Positions 1 through 10,499 of a stretch of 64,000 nt of DNA are shown here, piece after piece (position 1 is the stretch's first letter; each line of letters begins with the position of its first letter). The notes under the pieces were generated by a model. It was not told the DNA's origin. It saw nothing but the letters and a program-made list of their open reading frames with translations, and searched no databases. The stretch lies in contig CM068583.1 in NCBI GenBank assembly GCA_035048485.1, positions 21,303,341 through 21,367,340 of the forward strand. Direction: 5' to 3'. The translations under genes were made by a program, and so were the position numbers. Source of the DNA: Pteria penguin. Its lineage: Eukaryota > Mollusca > Bivalvia > Pterioida > Pteriidae.

Positions 1-57
1 CATATTTCTGTTTTGCAAATTGTCTCTGGATTTATTCTTCTTTGGAACACATTTCAT
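1..57 (-). CDS. EDRF1: EDRF1-like exon, cut by the window edge
   Basis: The acceptor TTTTTGTTGTCAG ends at 58 and the exon runs open to the edge in phase 0. It encodes a Lys/Asn-rich segment starting MKCVPKKNKSRDNLQ. Its position and basic character fit the region after the WLRDFY block. Confidence 0.65.
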   Translation of the reverse strand, partial: MKCVPKKNKSRDNLQNRNM

Positions 58-2782
58 CTGACAACAAAAATCAAATAAAGAAATGTAATACAATAATAAA
101 TGTGAATTATTACTAAGAGATTATAAAACAAGTCCATCATCAGAACCAACATTTAAATAATACTTAAATAAGAGGCTTATATTGAAGCCCACCATTAAAA
201 TCAACATTTAAATAGATACTTTAATTAAAGGCCTATATTGAAACCTATCATTAGAATCAACATTCAAATAACACTTTAAAAATAAGAGGCCCATATCGGT
301 CTGTATCACTCACTTGAGTACCTTGAGTATATGCCAAATTGAGGAAATATCAATGTATCTAAAAAAGTTGAAAATGTGAATAAAAGATTATTACTAATGA
401 TATGCTATAACAATCACTCACTTTGAGTCTTCTACTCTGGTGAGCTAAAAATTATTTTGAACTCTTTTCTGTCACACTTTTTCATCTTACCTGTAAGTCT
501 TTCTTAATATATTCAAAGTAAAAATCTCTCAGCCAATTCCAATCATCCTGTATGTAAATAAATAAACAGATATTTTGGTTTCATACAATTTGTAAGCATA
601 ACAGTAAATACATAATGGATCTAATATAACTTCAACAATAGTGATTTCTCTTCACTGCATGTTTCACCTTTTAGAATAAGTAAACTTAACCAAAAAAAAC
701 CCCCCTAAAACATTAAAAAAAACCCCAAACAAAACATAAAATTGATTATATTAACATGTGGTACTTGCTGTGGCTGACCATAATTTTATTCTTATCAATC
801 AAAACTGGGGGGCCAGGTAGCGCAGTTGGTAGCGCGCTCGCTTCTCACCAATGCGACCCGGGTTCGATTCCCGGTGTGGTACGTGAGATGGTGGGGCTGT
901 CACCAACCTGGCTTCGTGGGTTTTCTCCGGGTACTCCGGTTTCCTCCCACACAAACGACACCCTTACGCCAAGATCCGTGCCAACGAGCAAGATTTATAT
1001 AAGTTGTTAACTTGTTTCTTAATCGTTGTAAAATAAATAAAGTTTAAAAAAAAAAAAAAATCAAAACCTACAATTTGTCCAATGACAAACTAAGACTTTC
1101 AGACCTTGTACATTGTATTATCACAAAAAATTTCTAAATTACTTCTTCATAAAACAAATATACATATGTAAGTGTAATGTACTGTCACATGAAGTAGTAT
1201 GAATAGGAAGCAATATACATGTATTTCTATATCAGAGCTTTGACAATAAAGTTTTCAGGAAGTCTTAATATGACATTAAGCAAGAAAAAGACCTAGACTA
1301 CTGTGTCACAATATGTCAGTATAGATCAAAACTTTTACATGTATTAGTAACTTTACATGATTATCCTCCTCGTCAGCTCTTGTCTGTCTTTATGTAATGA
1401 ATAAAACTCAGAAAAAAGTGGTACAGTATGCCATTTAGTTGAATAAACCTTTGTCGTTCGAAATGAAATGCCCAACATATGATATTTTGCCACTCAAAGT
1501 TCATTATTCTTTTGTGGCATAGCAATCAAAGCATAAGCATCATGAATGTACAAAATGTAGCTTGTCAAGACATGAGACCCCTTTCATCACGTAAAATATG
1601 AAATTTGTGTATTCATGATTCTAGAACAAATAAGGTACCTTTTGTTGCCTTAATAAATGTTTATGGATATCAAATTCATCTATTAGTAATGTTTTTCCTA
1701 TCCTATGAACCATCATGCTTATGTGAGATCCACTGTCACTGTATGGTATCTTCAACAACTTCTTTATGTTCTGTCAAATAAATAATGTTTTGTTTGATTA
1801 CCATTTTTACAACACATGTATAGGACCAGAACCAAAATCATATTAGAAACCCCTTTACATAGTAAATAGACATTCGGTGAACTTTCTTTGATGGCCCATT
1901 TGTCATCAGAAAAAAATATGCGCAATATTACATTCATAAAGGAAAGAATGGGTAATGAAGTATGACATAAATGCAGCTGGTATTGGCTTCATAGAATGAA
2001 AATGCTGAATAAATAATAATAATAATACATACGGCTGATGAACTACATTGATTTGTTACTTTATAGTTACTTCAGACATTAATGAAAACACTTCTAATTA
2101 AATATTTTACATTCCTAGAATATATAAACTTCATATAAAAAACTATAACTGCTTAAGGGAACACTTACCTTCGCATTACAAATAACATCAACATCTCCAG
2201 TTAAGTGAGGATAGTTACTCGCTAACCCAATACTGGAAATCAAACACAAATGCTGTTAGATGCAAAATACTTCTTTTTGACATGATCTGTCTTCAATAAA
2301 TCAATCATAAGATAAGTATTTATATAGGTATGATTTTGTTGACAGAAAAACATGAAACAGAAGCTCAAACGAAATGATAAAAGATTATAGTTTTTCAGTT
2401 GGGACAAAATTCACTTTTAACAACACATTTGAATTGCATCAAAGTATAGTTTACAAACATATATACATCAGTTGTATAAAAATGGTGTAACATTAACCAT
2501 GCATGCTAATACATGTATAAAGAACTTATTTGCAAACCTTGAATGCATGGGATGTGATCTTTGCCATATAAAATTGTACAGATGTTGATGAAACTTTGGA
2601 TTCTGGTTAAGCCAGTTAGTTGGCGGGTCGTTGAGGTTGGTCTGTGGTTGTAGTAGCGTTATGCCTGGGAGTAAATGCACTGTACCCATTGTAGTTGGTA
2701 TGAGAGACTGGTGCAAGGTTTTATCTCCCGTGCCTGTATGTCCTGTGTCTGTATCAAAATCATTCTCTTCACAGTATGAAGC
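1..2782 (-). CDS. EDRF1: EDRF1-like protein, N-terminal exons (gene continues past the left edge)
   Basis: Five exons on the minus strand splice in one continuous frame: 2782-2538, 2232-2169, 1770-1639, 547-491 and 57-1 (partial). Every boundary has AG/GT signals and the phases agree (2, 0, 0, 0). The spliced product contains NWLNQNPKFHQ, then TGDVDVICNAKNIKKLLKIP, then SMMVHRIGKTLLIDEFDIH, then WNWLRDFYFEYI and a Lys-rich KKNKSRDN stretch. This order matches my recollection of the conserved N-terminal region of animal EDRF1, a nuclear protein described as a regulator of erythroid gene expression in vertebrates; its role in a mollusc is unknown. The exon carrying the start codon was not found and should lie upstream of 2782. 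The introns hold a SINE (806-1059); a MITE lies upstream of exon 2538-2782. Assignment to the family is confident from motif order, not from a search. Confidence 0.8.
491..547 (-). CDS. EDRF1: EDRF1-like exon
   Basis: A 57-nt exon, phase 0 at both ends, with acceptor TTACATACAG and donor CAG/GTAAGA. It encodes 19 residues, DDWNWLRDFYFEYIKKDLQ, whose W-W-L-FY spacing continues the EDRF1 region. Confidence 0.8.
806..1059 (+). mobile_element. tRNA-derived SINE in an EDRF1 intron
   Basis: The head is tRNA-like with an A box (TAGCGCAGTTGG, 818-829) and a B box (GGTTCGATTCC, 861-871), the two internal promoter parts for RNA polymerase III. A GC-richer body follows (TTCTCCGGGTACTCCGG), which resembles a central domain shared by many invertebrate SINEs. 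The 3' end is AATAAAGTTT plus a run of about 14 A. Direct repeats ATCAAAAC at 798-805 and 1060-1067 look like the target-site duplication. It is too degenerate in the anticodon arm to be a working tRNA gene. Confidence 0.85.
1639..1770 (-). CDS. EDRF1: EDRF1-like exon, most conserved block
   Basis: A 132-nt exon, phase 0 at both ends, with acceptor TTTGACAG and donor AAAAG/GTACCT. Its 44 codons contain NIKKLLKIPYSDSGSH and MMVHRIGKTLLIDEFDIH. This is the block that identifies the gene. Confidence 0.85.
2169..2232 (-). CDS. EDRF1: EDRF1-like exon
   Basis: A 64-nt exon between acceptor TTTCCAG and donor AAG/GTAAGT. Its first base completes the codon left open by the exon above, giving S-IGLASNYPHLTGDVDVICNA-K. 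The frame that would not fit the upstream phase hits a stop after five codons, which supports the join. Confidence 0.8.
2538..2782 (-). CDS. EDRF1: EDRF1-like exon (most upstream one found)
   Basis: The acceptor is a T-rich tract ending in TTTTCAG just above 2782, and the donor is AAG/GTTTGC at 2538, which is weaker than the others. The 245-nt exon starts in phase 0 and ends in phase 2. It encodes an acidic, Thr/Gly-rich start and then the DPPTNWL motif and the FIWQRSHPMHS segment. An in-frame ATG at 2794-2792 lies four codons upstream but inside the acceptor tract, so I prefer a spliced upstream exon to a start there. Confidence 0.75.
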
Positions 2783-2872
2783 CTGAAAATTCATTATTAA
2801 TATTGATACAAACTACCAGTGATGGGAAATCGGTATGTATTCATAATAAATCGCTGGAATGCAATTACACTA

Positions 2873-3093
2873 CAGTCCGGATGGAACTTTGAATGCCCAC
2901 TGAGGCAGTCCACCTGAAATTTCAGTGGGCATTAGGAGTGGACATTTACCTGAGCTATCAAGCTGTCCACTTACCTGTATGATAATTCCCACTGGCTCTT
3001 ACAAGAATGTCCACTGTGTCCAGTGGACATTTTCAATGCCCACTCTAAAAATGCCCATTTGACCAATGGGCAAATTAACTTCCACCCGGACTG
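2873..3093. mobile_element. Tc1/mariner-like MITE, 221 bp
   Basis: The terminal inverted repeat CAGTCCGG(A/G)TGGAA is present at both ends and each end is flanked by TA, the usual Tc1/mariner target duplication. The inside is built of inverted GCCCACT/AGTGGGC and AGTGGACA motifs that could fold into hairpins. It has no coding capacity. It lies upstream of the first EDRF1 exon found. Confidence 0.8.
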
Positions 3094-3978
3094 TACTGTA
3101 GAATGGGCAATGATTGATTTTGTAATCTGAGCTTCTCATGATGTATAAGAATAAAATAAACTATATCAATGCAAAGTTTTAATGATCACCAATATCAAAA
3201 TTCTCAAAGTAGACAGAAACTGACTTTAATACTTCAGTTTTTGTCTTCAAAACCCACAAAAGTTTTTCCCTCAGTAATGAACTAGTCCACTGGTTCAGAC
3301 AAGGTTATAGAGTGATGCTGGATCTAACTATGCTTATTATTATTATTGTTGCTGTCTCTTATGGAGGTGGCCTCCATGTGGCAAGAGCTGGAAATGTGTT
3401 ATTTTCATTAGCAAACGGCTAACTACCTCTGTTTTATCATATCAAGCATTTATATTTACTCAAAACATCTCATTTCAAATTTAAAATCATATAAAATACA
3501 GTGATAAAATCGCCAAAACAATCTGCACCTCGTTTCAAAGGTAAACACAGAAGTCGATCCCAATCCAAAAGAACAGCAATATGAGAGTTCTGTATAGTTT
3601 TCCATCAATAATATCAGAAGTAAGAGTGTAATATATAAGAGAAAGTGATATTTGGGTAAATATAATACATACTAACTACAACATACACCCACATACAAAA
3701 ATTCCCGCCTTTTAACCCCCAAAAAGCTAGAGTTCGATAAGAGTTTGCTGTTTAGTAGCGCCCTTTTCTACTATAAAAAAAACCCCTGAATTTACATTAA
3801 AAAAAAACGTGATTACACTATCCCAATTGGGGTAATTTTTCCTGCCTGTTTGGGATATGGCAGTCCAGTGATTTGCCATATGAAGGCCGCTATTGTGCAA
3901 ACTTTAGTGTTTTAAGGTACAAATTGGACTTTAGCTGTCAAAAGGTGATCAGACGATAAAAGTACAGACATTCCTTGA
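3094..3978. other. No gene identified upstream of the EDRF1 exons
   Basis: This 885-bp stretch should hold the EDRF1 5' exon or part of an intron, but no minus-strand exon with matching phase could be found. A possible exon at about 3529-3589 (minus) has splice signals but the wrong phase. Confidence 0.4.
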
Positions 3979-5115
3979 CAGGGAATAAACTTAACAGAAA
4001 TCTTTACGAGCCATGTGGGCTCATAAGACTCAGAATCTACAGGCCCACACCAGTCTTTATGAGCCCACACTGAAACCATTCAAAAATTGCAAGAAAAAGA
4101 AATCAATTATTAATTTTTTCTGAATTTTATTACATTACACAACAATATCTCTTTAATTTTACTCCTTGAAGTAATCGTCCTGTTTTGTCGGCGATACATT
4201 TTGTTTCATTGGAACAGCAAAAAACCTTCCTAACTGGGCTTGTCGAGCCATAATTTAAAGGTCAAAGAACAGTAATTAACGAGAGTTGTGATTGGCTGAG
4301 AGAGGGACTACTATTTCAATGTAAAGATTGATTCTGCTGTAAAATCATGAATTTTTATCTCATTTCACTAATGTAGAAATTTTATAACCTAAAAACGGGT
4401 GGTTGTTTACAATTTAACATGGGACCATGTGGGAAATGGACTATGTTTTAACCTATATAAACAAACGTGAAACCAGATATTGCTAACTAACAAATAAACA
4501 GAACCTGTCCGGATTTGAAACATCTAGACGCTTAGTTCCGCTTACTCAGTGACGGAATTAAGCGTCTTGATTAATTAAGATTAGAATTCCATTCGGACAT
4601 CCTCGTCCTTTTCCTGTATAAAAAAACTCGGACGTCACTCGTAGCCATGATAGAAAAATAGTTCCTGTAGTTATGGACGCTTGCATGTGTACCAGACAAA
4701 CAGATCAGTGTTTGGTGTGTAATGAAGTCAGTAGAAGACTTTCACAATTCAAAGGACCTGAATTAAACGGTAATCCTGAACTATTGCAGCTTTAATTACT
4801 TTCCTTGATATAGATGACATAGATTGTGTACTGGATTACATTTTACATCGCTGATATATTACTGAGTACAATCCCTGAAACTGATTGATGCATGGATTGA
4901 TGCAAGTCATTCCGCCGAGTGGCGTCCGAGTCTTTTTACGTAGGTACAAGTAAAGGACGAGGTTGTTCTGAATGATTAGAATTCAACAAGGAAATGGCCA
5001 ATTCGTCTTGCAGATTTTTCGTTCGCCACATGGGCGACTAGGAAGCGTTTCTTGGTCGTCCACAACAAATTTTACTCGTATTGGGCGAGTGAGCGAGCAT
5101 TAAGTTTATTCCCTG
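3979..5115. mobile_element. DNA transposon, 1.1 kb, hAT-like ends with 5-bp target duplication
   Basis: The ends carry a perfect 16-bp inverted repeat, CAGGGAATAAACTTAA (3979-3994 and, reversed, 5100-5115). Direct repeats CTTGA at 3974-3978 and 5116-5120 flank it. Subterminal motifs of the form GCCA(C/T)(A/G)TGGGC recur near both ends. CAGGG termini suggest the hAT superfamily, although 5 bp is shorter than the usual 8-bp duplication; that class call is an inference. No transposase frame is present, and a second element sits inside it at 4590-4973. Confidence 0.75.
4590..4973. mobile_element. MITE-like element nested in the 3979-5115 transposon
   Basis: Imperfect terminal inverted repeats of about 60 bp run inward from 4590 and from 4973; shared parts include CCTCGTCCTTT and ACTCGGACG(T/C)CACTCG. 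The 11-bp direct repeat GATTAGAATTC is found at 4579-4589 and 4974-4984. Long inverted repeats with a 9-11 bp duplication fit a Mutator-like (MULE) element, by inference. It contains a short frame from ATG 4673 with a TATA-like box upstream (see rejected items). Confidence 0.65.
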
Positions 5116-5240
5116 CTTGATACTTTCATACAAAAATAGTTGGAAACTGGACTTAATCCAAGTCGAAATATCAGCAAGTGCAATTCATCTTTCAATTTTA
5201 AATTTGAGTATTCTGAATTCTGTTTCTTACTTTTGTTTTT

Positions 5241-5359
5241 CATTAGTTATCACAATAGTGATGACACTGGATCATTTTCTGGGTCAGTTTCTATTACTTT
5301 TCCAAGTTTTTCACATGCAGAATATAAATGTCAGATTAGAAACAGTTATGGTAAACCGT
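5241..5359 (+). CDS. Candidate orphan exon, weak immunoglobulin-like look
   Basis: A strong pyrimidine tract ending TTTTTCATTAG precedes 5241 and a GTAAAC donor follows 5359. The open frame between them (incoming phase 2, outgoing phase 1) encodes NSDDTGSFSGSVSITFPSF followed by HAEYKCQIRNSYG. The Y-x-C pattern late in the exon recalls the end of an Ig-type fold. No partner exon of matching phase was found, so this may be a relic or chance. Confidence 0.25.
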
Positions 5360-5828
5360 AAAGTATGAGCTTGACCCTCTTCAACAAAAAAATTAGCCTT
5401 GCTCATTAATGGGGACTTCTCCTCAACTTGCCAAACTCAAGAACATATTGGCGAAGAATAAACTGCTATAGCAAAAATAACAACAAACAATAATAATCAA
5501 CAAACAAAATATATTACGTACCTTTCTCGAACACTTGACTCCTGTTTGCATACATAACCTTACACCGATTAAAAGTTTCCCATTATACATCGAAAACTCT
5601 TCTAAAAAATTGTTTTCCAAAGACGTAGATCTATTTTACCTTAAAAATTTTTAAAATGCTTCCTCTCAGAGCCAATTAACATGATAAATCTTACCATGAT
5701 ATTATTTTCTCGAACACTCTAGCAACTTCTCAGTTTCTCAGCTGTCTACTTTCGATTCCGATTTCTAATATTAAAACCGAGAACGGAGTGGATTTCCGGT
5801 CTAAGACGTTTTTGAGCAATCTCCAAAC

Positions 5829-5943
5829 CAGAGTTACGGTCCATGCATTCCCTTGTGTGTGGATTGTAAAGGAACGAAACTCTGCTTTGGAGATTGGTTT
5901 TTGAGGTGTCATCACAGGAATCTGAAATCATGTCCGTAAACAT
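5829..5943 (-). CDS. Candidate first exon, Na+/K+-ATPase beta-subunit-like
   Basis: From ATG 5943-5941 the frame reads MFTDMISDSCDDTSKTNLQ and then RVSFLYNPHTRECMDRNSG, ending at a possible donor TCTG/GTTTGG at 5829. The FLYNPxTxExMxRxxG pattern resembles the cytoplasmic start of Na+/K+-ATPase beta subunits, where an intron also follows the Gly. A TATATAAAA sequence lies just upstream on the same strand. No second exon with the expected transmembrane segment was found below it, so it may be a truncated gene. The family call rests on one short motif. Confidence 0.3.
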
Positions 5944-6629
5944 AGGTTTTATATAGCGTGCCCTCGGATTGTGTGGGATTCTCCCTGTGGGGTCATCTAA
6001 TGACAATATATCAAAATGGAAGATTGATGTTTTAATTTCATGTTTCCAGAAAAGAATAGTTATAAATTGAGTAGAAATGCAATCCTAGAGGCATTTTTTT
6101 TTTCATATTTCAATATTATCAAGAAGCACGGAAAGCTTTTAAAATAGCTACGACCGAATAATAACAAGTATATTAGTGCGATATATGGAAGATATCCTGA
6201 AAGCTTCTGTTCAGTGTTTTGTACTTTAATATTCCTCTTATTTATCTATTGTGAAAATGGTTTTGTAGATGGAAAACAAAGAAGTACTGTATTTGAAATG
6301 AAACTTTTGACATATATCTTTAACGTCATTTTAGACTACTCTTTTGGACTTTATCCTTGATTTTTTAGTGCCGTGGCTAGTCTTCCCTCGGGGAAGATAC
6401 TATACGACGGACTTGCCATTTCTATTATGAATTTCTCATCTCTCATAAAAAAAACCCCACTTCCCTCATTCCACTAGAAATAGAGTAGCTACAAATTTCG
6501 TCTCCTGTAACCGAATAACGGAAAATTTAGGTGTAGCTTGACCAGACCAGTCAGCCTCTCGATCTAAAAAGAATCTCTAGTGAGTGCTCTTAATCTTATG
6601 ATACAGTCTCATATTCCCAAGGGTACCTT

Positions 6630-8074
6630 GATGTGACGCAGGTGCCCAGGAGGAGCAAACCGATATCACAGTAGTATCAGTGTGACTAAGAACATGTACT
6701 CAGGAGGAGCAAACGAATATCACAGTAGTGCCAGTGTGACCCAGGTGCCCAGGAGGAGCAAACCAATATCACAGTAGTATCAGTGTGACCCAGGTGCCCA
6801 GGAGGGGCAAACCGATATCACAGTTGTATCAGTGTGCCCCAGGTGCTCAGGAGGAGCAAACCAATATCACAGTTGTATCAGTGTGACCCAGGTGCCCAGG
6901 AGGAGCAAACCGATATCACAGTAGTATCAGTGTGCCCCAGGTGCCTAGCAGGAGCAAACCGATATCACAGTAGTATCAGTGTGACCCAGGTGCCCGGGAG
7001 GAGCAAATTAATATCACAATAGTGTCAGTGTGACCCAGGTGCCAAGGAGAGGCAAACAGATATAACAATAAAATCAGTGTGACCTAGGTTCACAGGAGGA
7101 GCAAACCGATATCACAGTAGTATCAGTGTGACCCAGGTGCCCAGAAGGAGCAAACCGATATCACAGTTGTATCAGTGTGCCCCAGGTGCCCAGGAGGAGC
7201 AAACCGATATCACGGTAGTATCAGTGTGCCCCAGGTGCCTAGCAGGAGCAAACCGATATCACAGTAGTATCAATGTGACCCAGGTGCCCAGGAGGAGCAA
7301 ATTAATATCACAGTAGTGTCAGTGTGACCCAGGTGCCCAGGAGAAGCAAACAGATATAACAATAAAATCAGTGTGACCTAGGTTCCCAGGAGGAGCAAAC
7401 CGATATCACAGTAGTATCAGTGTGACCCAGGTGCCCAGGAAGAGCAAACCGATATCACAGTAGCAGCAGTATGACCAAGCTGCCCAGGAGGAGCAAACCG
7501 ATATCACAGTAGTATCAGTGTGACCCAGGAGCCGAGGAGGACCAAACCAATATCAGTGTGACCTAGGTGCCCAGGAGGAGCAAACAAATATCAGTAAAAT
7601 CAGTGACCCAGGAAGAGCAAATCGATATCACAGTAGTATCAGTGTGACCCAGGTGCCCAGGAGGAGCAAACCGATATCACAGTAGTATCAGTGTGACCTG
7701 GGTGCCCAGGAGGGGCAAACCAATATCACTAGTATCAGTGCGCCCCAGGTGCCCAGAAGGAGCAAACCAATATCACAGTAGTATCAGTGTGACTCAGATA
7801 CCCACGACAACCAAACCAATATTACAGTAGTATCAGTGTGGCTCAGGTGCCCAGGAGGAGCAAACCGATGTCACAGTGGTATCAGTGTGGCTCCAGTGCA
7901 CAGGAGGAGCAAACCGATATCAAGTAGTATCAGTGTGACTCAGGTAACCAGGAAAAGCAAACCAATATCACAGTTATAAGTATCAGTGTGGCTCCGGTGC
8001 CCAAGAGGAGCAAACCGATATCAAAGTAGTATCTGTGTGAATCAGGTGACCAGGAGGAGCAAACCACATTACAG
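6630..8074. repeat. 49-bp minisatellite, about 29 units, with 294-bp higher-order period
   Basis: The unit contains CAGGTGCCCAGGAGGAGCAA followed by ACCGATATCACAGTAGTATC and AGTGTGACC. Starts are spaced 49 bp apart (for example 6841 and 6890). Blocks from 6834 and 7128 match at 294 bp, which is six units, including shared variants such as the GCCTAGCAGG unit and the degenerate ACAGATATAACAATAAAATC unit. The array becomes irregular after about 7530. The unit length is not a multiple of three, so the short frames in it are not genes. Confidence 0.95.
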
Positions 8075-8229
8075 TCAGTGGCGGATCCACAATTTCCGAA
8101 ACAAAAGGGGAGGGCGACAAGTGAAAGTTAAATATTAGTCAATTAACCAAGCCATTTGGGTGCCAAATCCAGAGTTTTACTTGTAAATATGTGGTAAAAA
8201 GGAGGGGGCCCCCTCTATATCTGCCACTC
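8075..8229. mobile_element. Possible hAT-like MITE at the minisatellite edge
   Basis: It starts with CAGTGGCGGATCCA and ends with an imperfect inverse, TATATCTGCCACTC. The CAGTGGCGGATCC terminus is typical of hAT-derived short elements. No clear 8-bp target duplication is visible, so the ends are uncertain. Confidence 0.4.
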
Positions 8230-10499
8230 TAGGAGAGACTTGCAGGGAGGGGAGACAGGGAAGTCATTTCCTTTTTTTTTCTTGACTGATTTTTAACAAA
8301 TTCAGTTCATTAACTATTCCTTAAATGCTGTAAACATATTTAAGTCAATTGTGAAATTAATATACCTATGGAATAATTGGATTAGAGAATATATCTTATT
8401 TTGAAACATCATGAATTTTTAACAAGAGGTCAATGGAAACAATCGATCATATGAGTCTATAGTATGTACCATACGCAGGTTTATTAAAGTTAAAGTCTTT
8501 ATATTTATCCCAATTTGCAGGAGAAGTTAATTATATTTTTGACAATAGGGATATTTTTCATCAGTTTTGGCTCCTTCCCAAGACACCAAGAAAGGAAAGC
8601 ATGAAGCTCATGTTCCTCTTGTTTAGATGCTTCATCTTAAGTTTGGTGGCAAGATTAAAATGCTCAATTGTAGACGGATAACGATGACGGACAAAGACTA
8701 ATGTCTATTTTATTATTTTTATTTTTGTATTGTAAACAAAAAGAAAAATAAATAAATAAAATAGAAAAAATAAAAAAAAAAAAAATCAACCATTAGCGCT
8801 ATATCTCTTGGCACTTACATGTATAATTATTTACACTTAGAATGTTTCTGGTAAAGTGCATCAGATTTTTATAAATGTTTATACCATAACACTACTCTCT
8901 CTTGATTTCATGGCATATTGTGTACATTTGTTTCAACAAAGATTCGATTACCAATTAGTATTAGGTAAAATACGAAAGGTGGTACCGAAACACAGAGTCC
9001 TACAGCCTATATTTATGGATCTCTGTACATGTACACTGAAATCAGACACTGGGAGATGTCTTCTATTAGACAAGCCACACCTGCCAAAATAAAATTGCAT
9101 AAACCACACAAAAATAATCCAACACTGCATAGATACCATTAATGTGGACAATCATTGTTTTAGAAAGTGTCAAAGTCCCACAACATCAGGACAAGGGTAT
9201 AATAATACTCAAATTAGAAATTACCCTTCCTGTCTGTCCCTCAATGCTACTGATGAGAAATACATTAGAAAGCTGGTAATTTTATTTATTTATAGTGCAA
9301 TTCAAATACTGATTCTGCAAAATATACAAAGTCAAATGCCAAATTAAACAGTTCATTTCAATAAAGTATCACAGCACCACAAAAATAATCAGTATCCACT
9401 TCCATCTTCTTTTTCAATATGAAAAGGAAATGGAAAAATTTGAAATCAAAAAGATCAGATCTATTTTAACACAAACAGTATTGTCATATATATAAAACTG
9501 ATTGAATCATACAATAAAAATTATGAAGAATTCATTCTTTTTAAGAAGAACATTTGAATACCGGTAATTATTAAAGAAACATGTTGACCACCAGAATGTA
9601 TTGTTGATTCATTCCTACATGTATGAAGAATCCTGTTTTGTTCCATCTAACTTAATATTAATCTATAAATTAATTGGTTGTTAGTTGCTTGGGATTTTAT
9701 TTCCCTTTTGATAATTTGTTCAAAGTTATGCATACATGAATGCAAGAGGTAACACATCTCTGAAATATAATACAGAATAATCTGGTGATAAATTTTCATC
9801 CCAGTGCACCATGTCTGTTCTTAACTTATATAAGAAAGTATATTAACTTATATATACAATTATTTTATAATAATCCCAAATAAATTCATAATATAACTTT
9901 CAAGATAAGTTTGATCAACCAATAATAGAATAATGAGAAATAAGAATAAAATTTAGAAAATTACAAATCATATAAATACATACAATATGTGAAAAAAGAA
10001 TCAACAAATAAAAAGGTGTCTGCAATGTGAAAATTAACAGTGTAAAAACTGAAACATCTATCACATAAGAGCAAATGAGGTAAGTATTAAAATGCTGTCT
10101 GTAGTAAAAATGACCACTGAATATGAATATCCCAAAATACACATTTATACAAATAAATATAACAATTTCAATGACAATTCAGAGTCAACTTCAAAATTTT
10201 TACCTCGGTAATTCAAAACATTTCTAGACTTAAACCTAGAGCATGTTTGTAAAACATTGCCCCCACGACGCCTTAATTCAAAGCAGCAATAAAGCTTTCT
10301 TAAATTTTAAGATTCATGGGCCATTACTCTTATTACCAGTAGGTACCTTGCCTTTTGATACATTGACCCTCAAATCTATAGGCATCCTTTACTTTAAAAA
10401 AAAAGAAAATAAAAATTAATTTACTTCTGTTAAAAAGAACTTTACTTGTAAATTATGTGAAATATGATAAAAATCTGATGAGCATGTCAATGATGAATG
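8230..10499. other. AT-rich stretch without recognisable genes
   Basis: No frame here has coding character or paired splice signals. It contains an A-rich tract near 8730-8790 and short frames below about 80 codons that I take as chance. Confidence 0.5.

Noticed and set aside
810..882. A tRNA gene
   Set aside because: The A and B boxes are those of a SINE head; the arms do not pair well and a SINE body, A-tail and target duplication follow.
3529..3589. Possible EDRF1 upstream exon on the minus strand
   Set aside because: Splice-like signals exist, but the only frame that would meet the next exon in phase contains a stop.
4673..4768. Frame starting MDACMCTRQTDQCLVC with a TATA-like box upstream and a GTAATC donor, looking like a first exon
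   Set aside because: It lies wholly inside the small nested element 4590-4973, the TATA-like box is part of that element's inverted repeat, and no following exon of the right phase was found.
6834..7316. Two similar 62-codon frames
   Set aside because: They are the 49-bp minisatellite read through; the period is not a multiple of three and each frame closes when the phase drifts.
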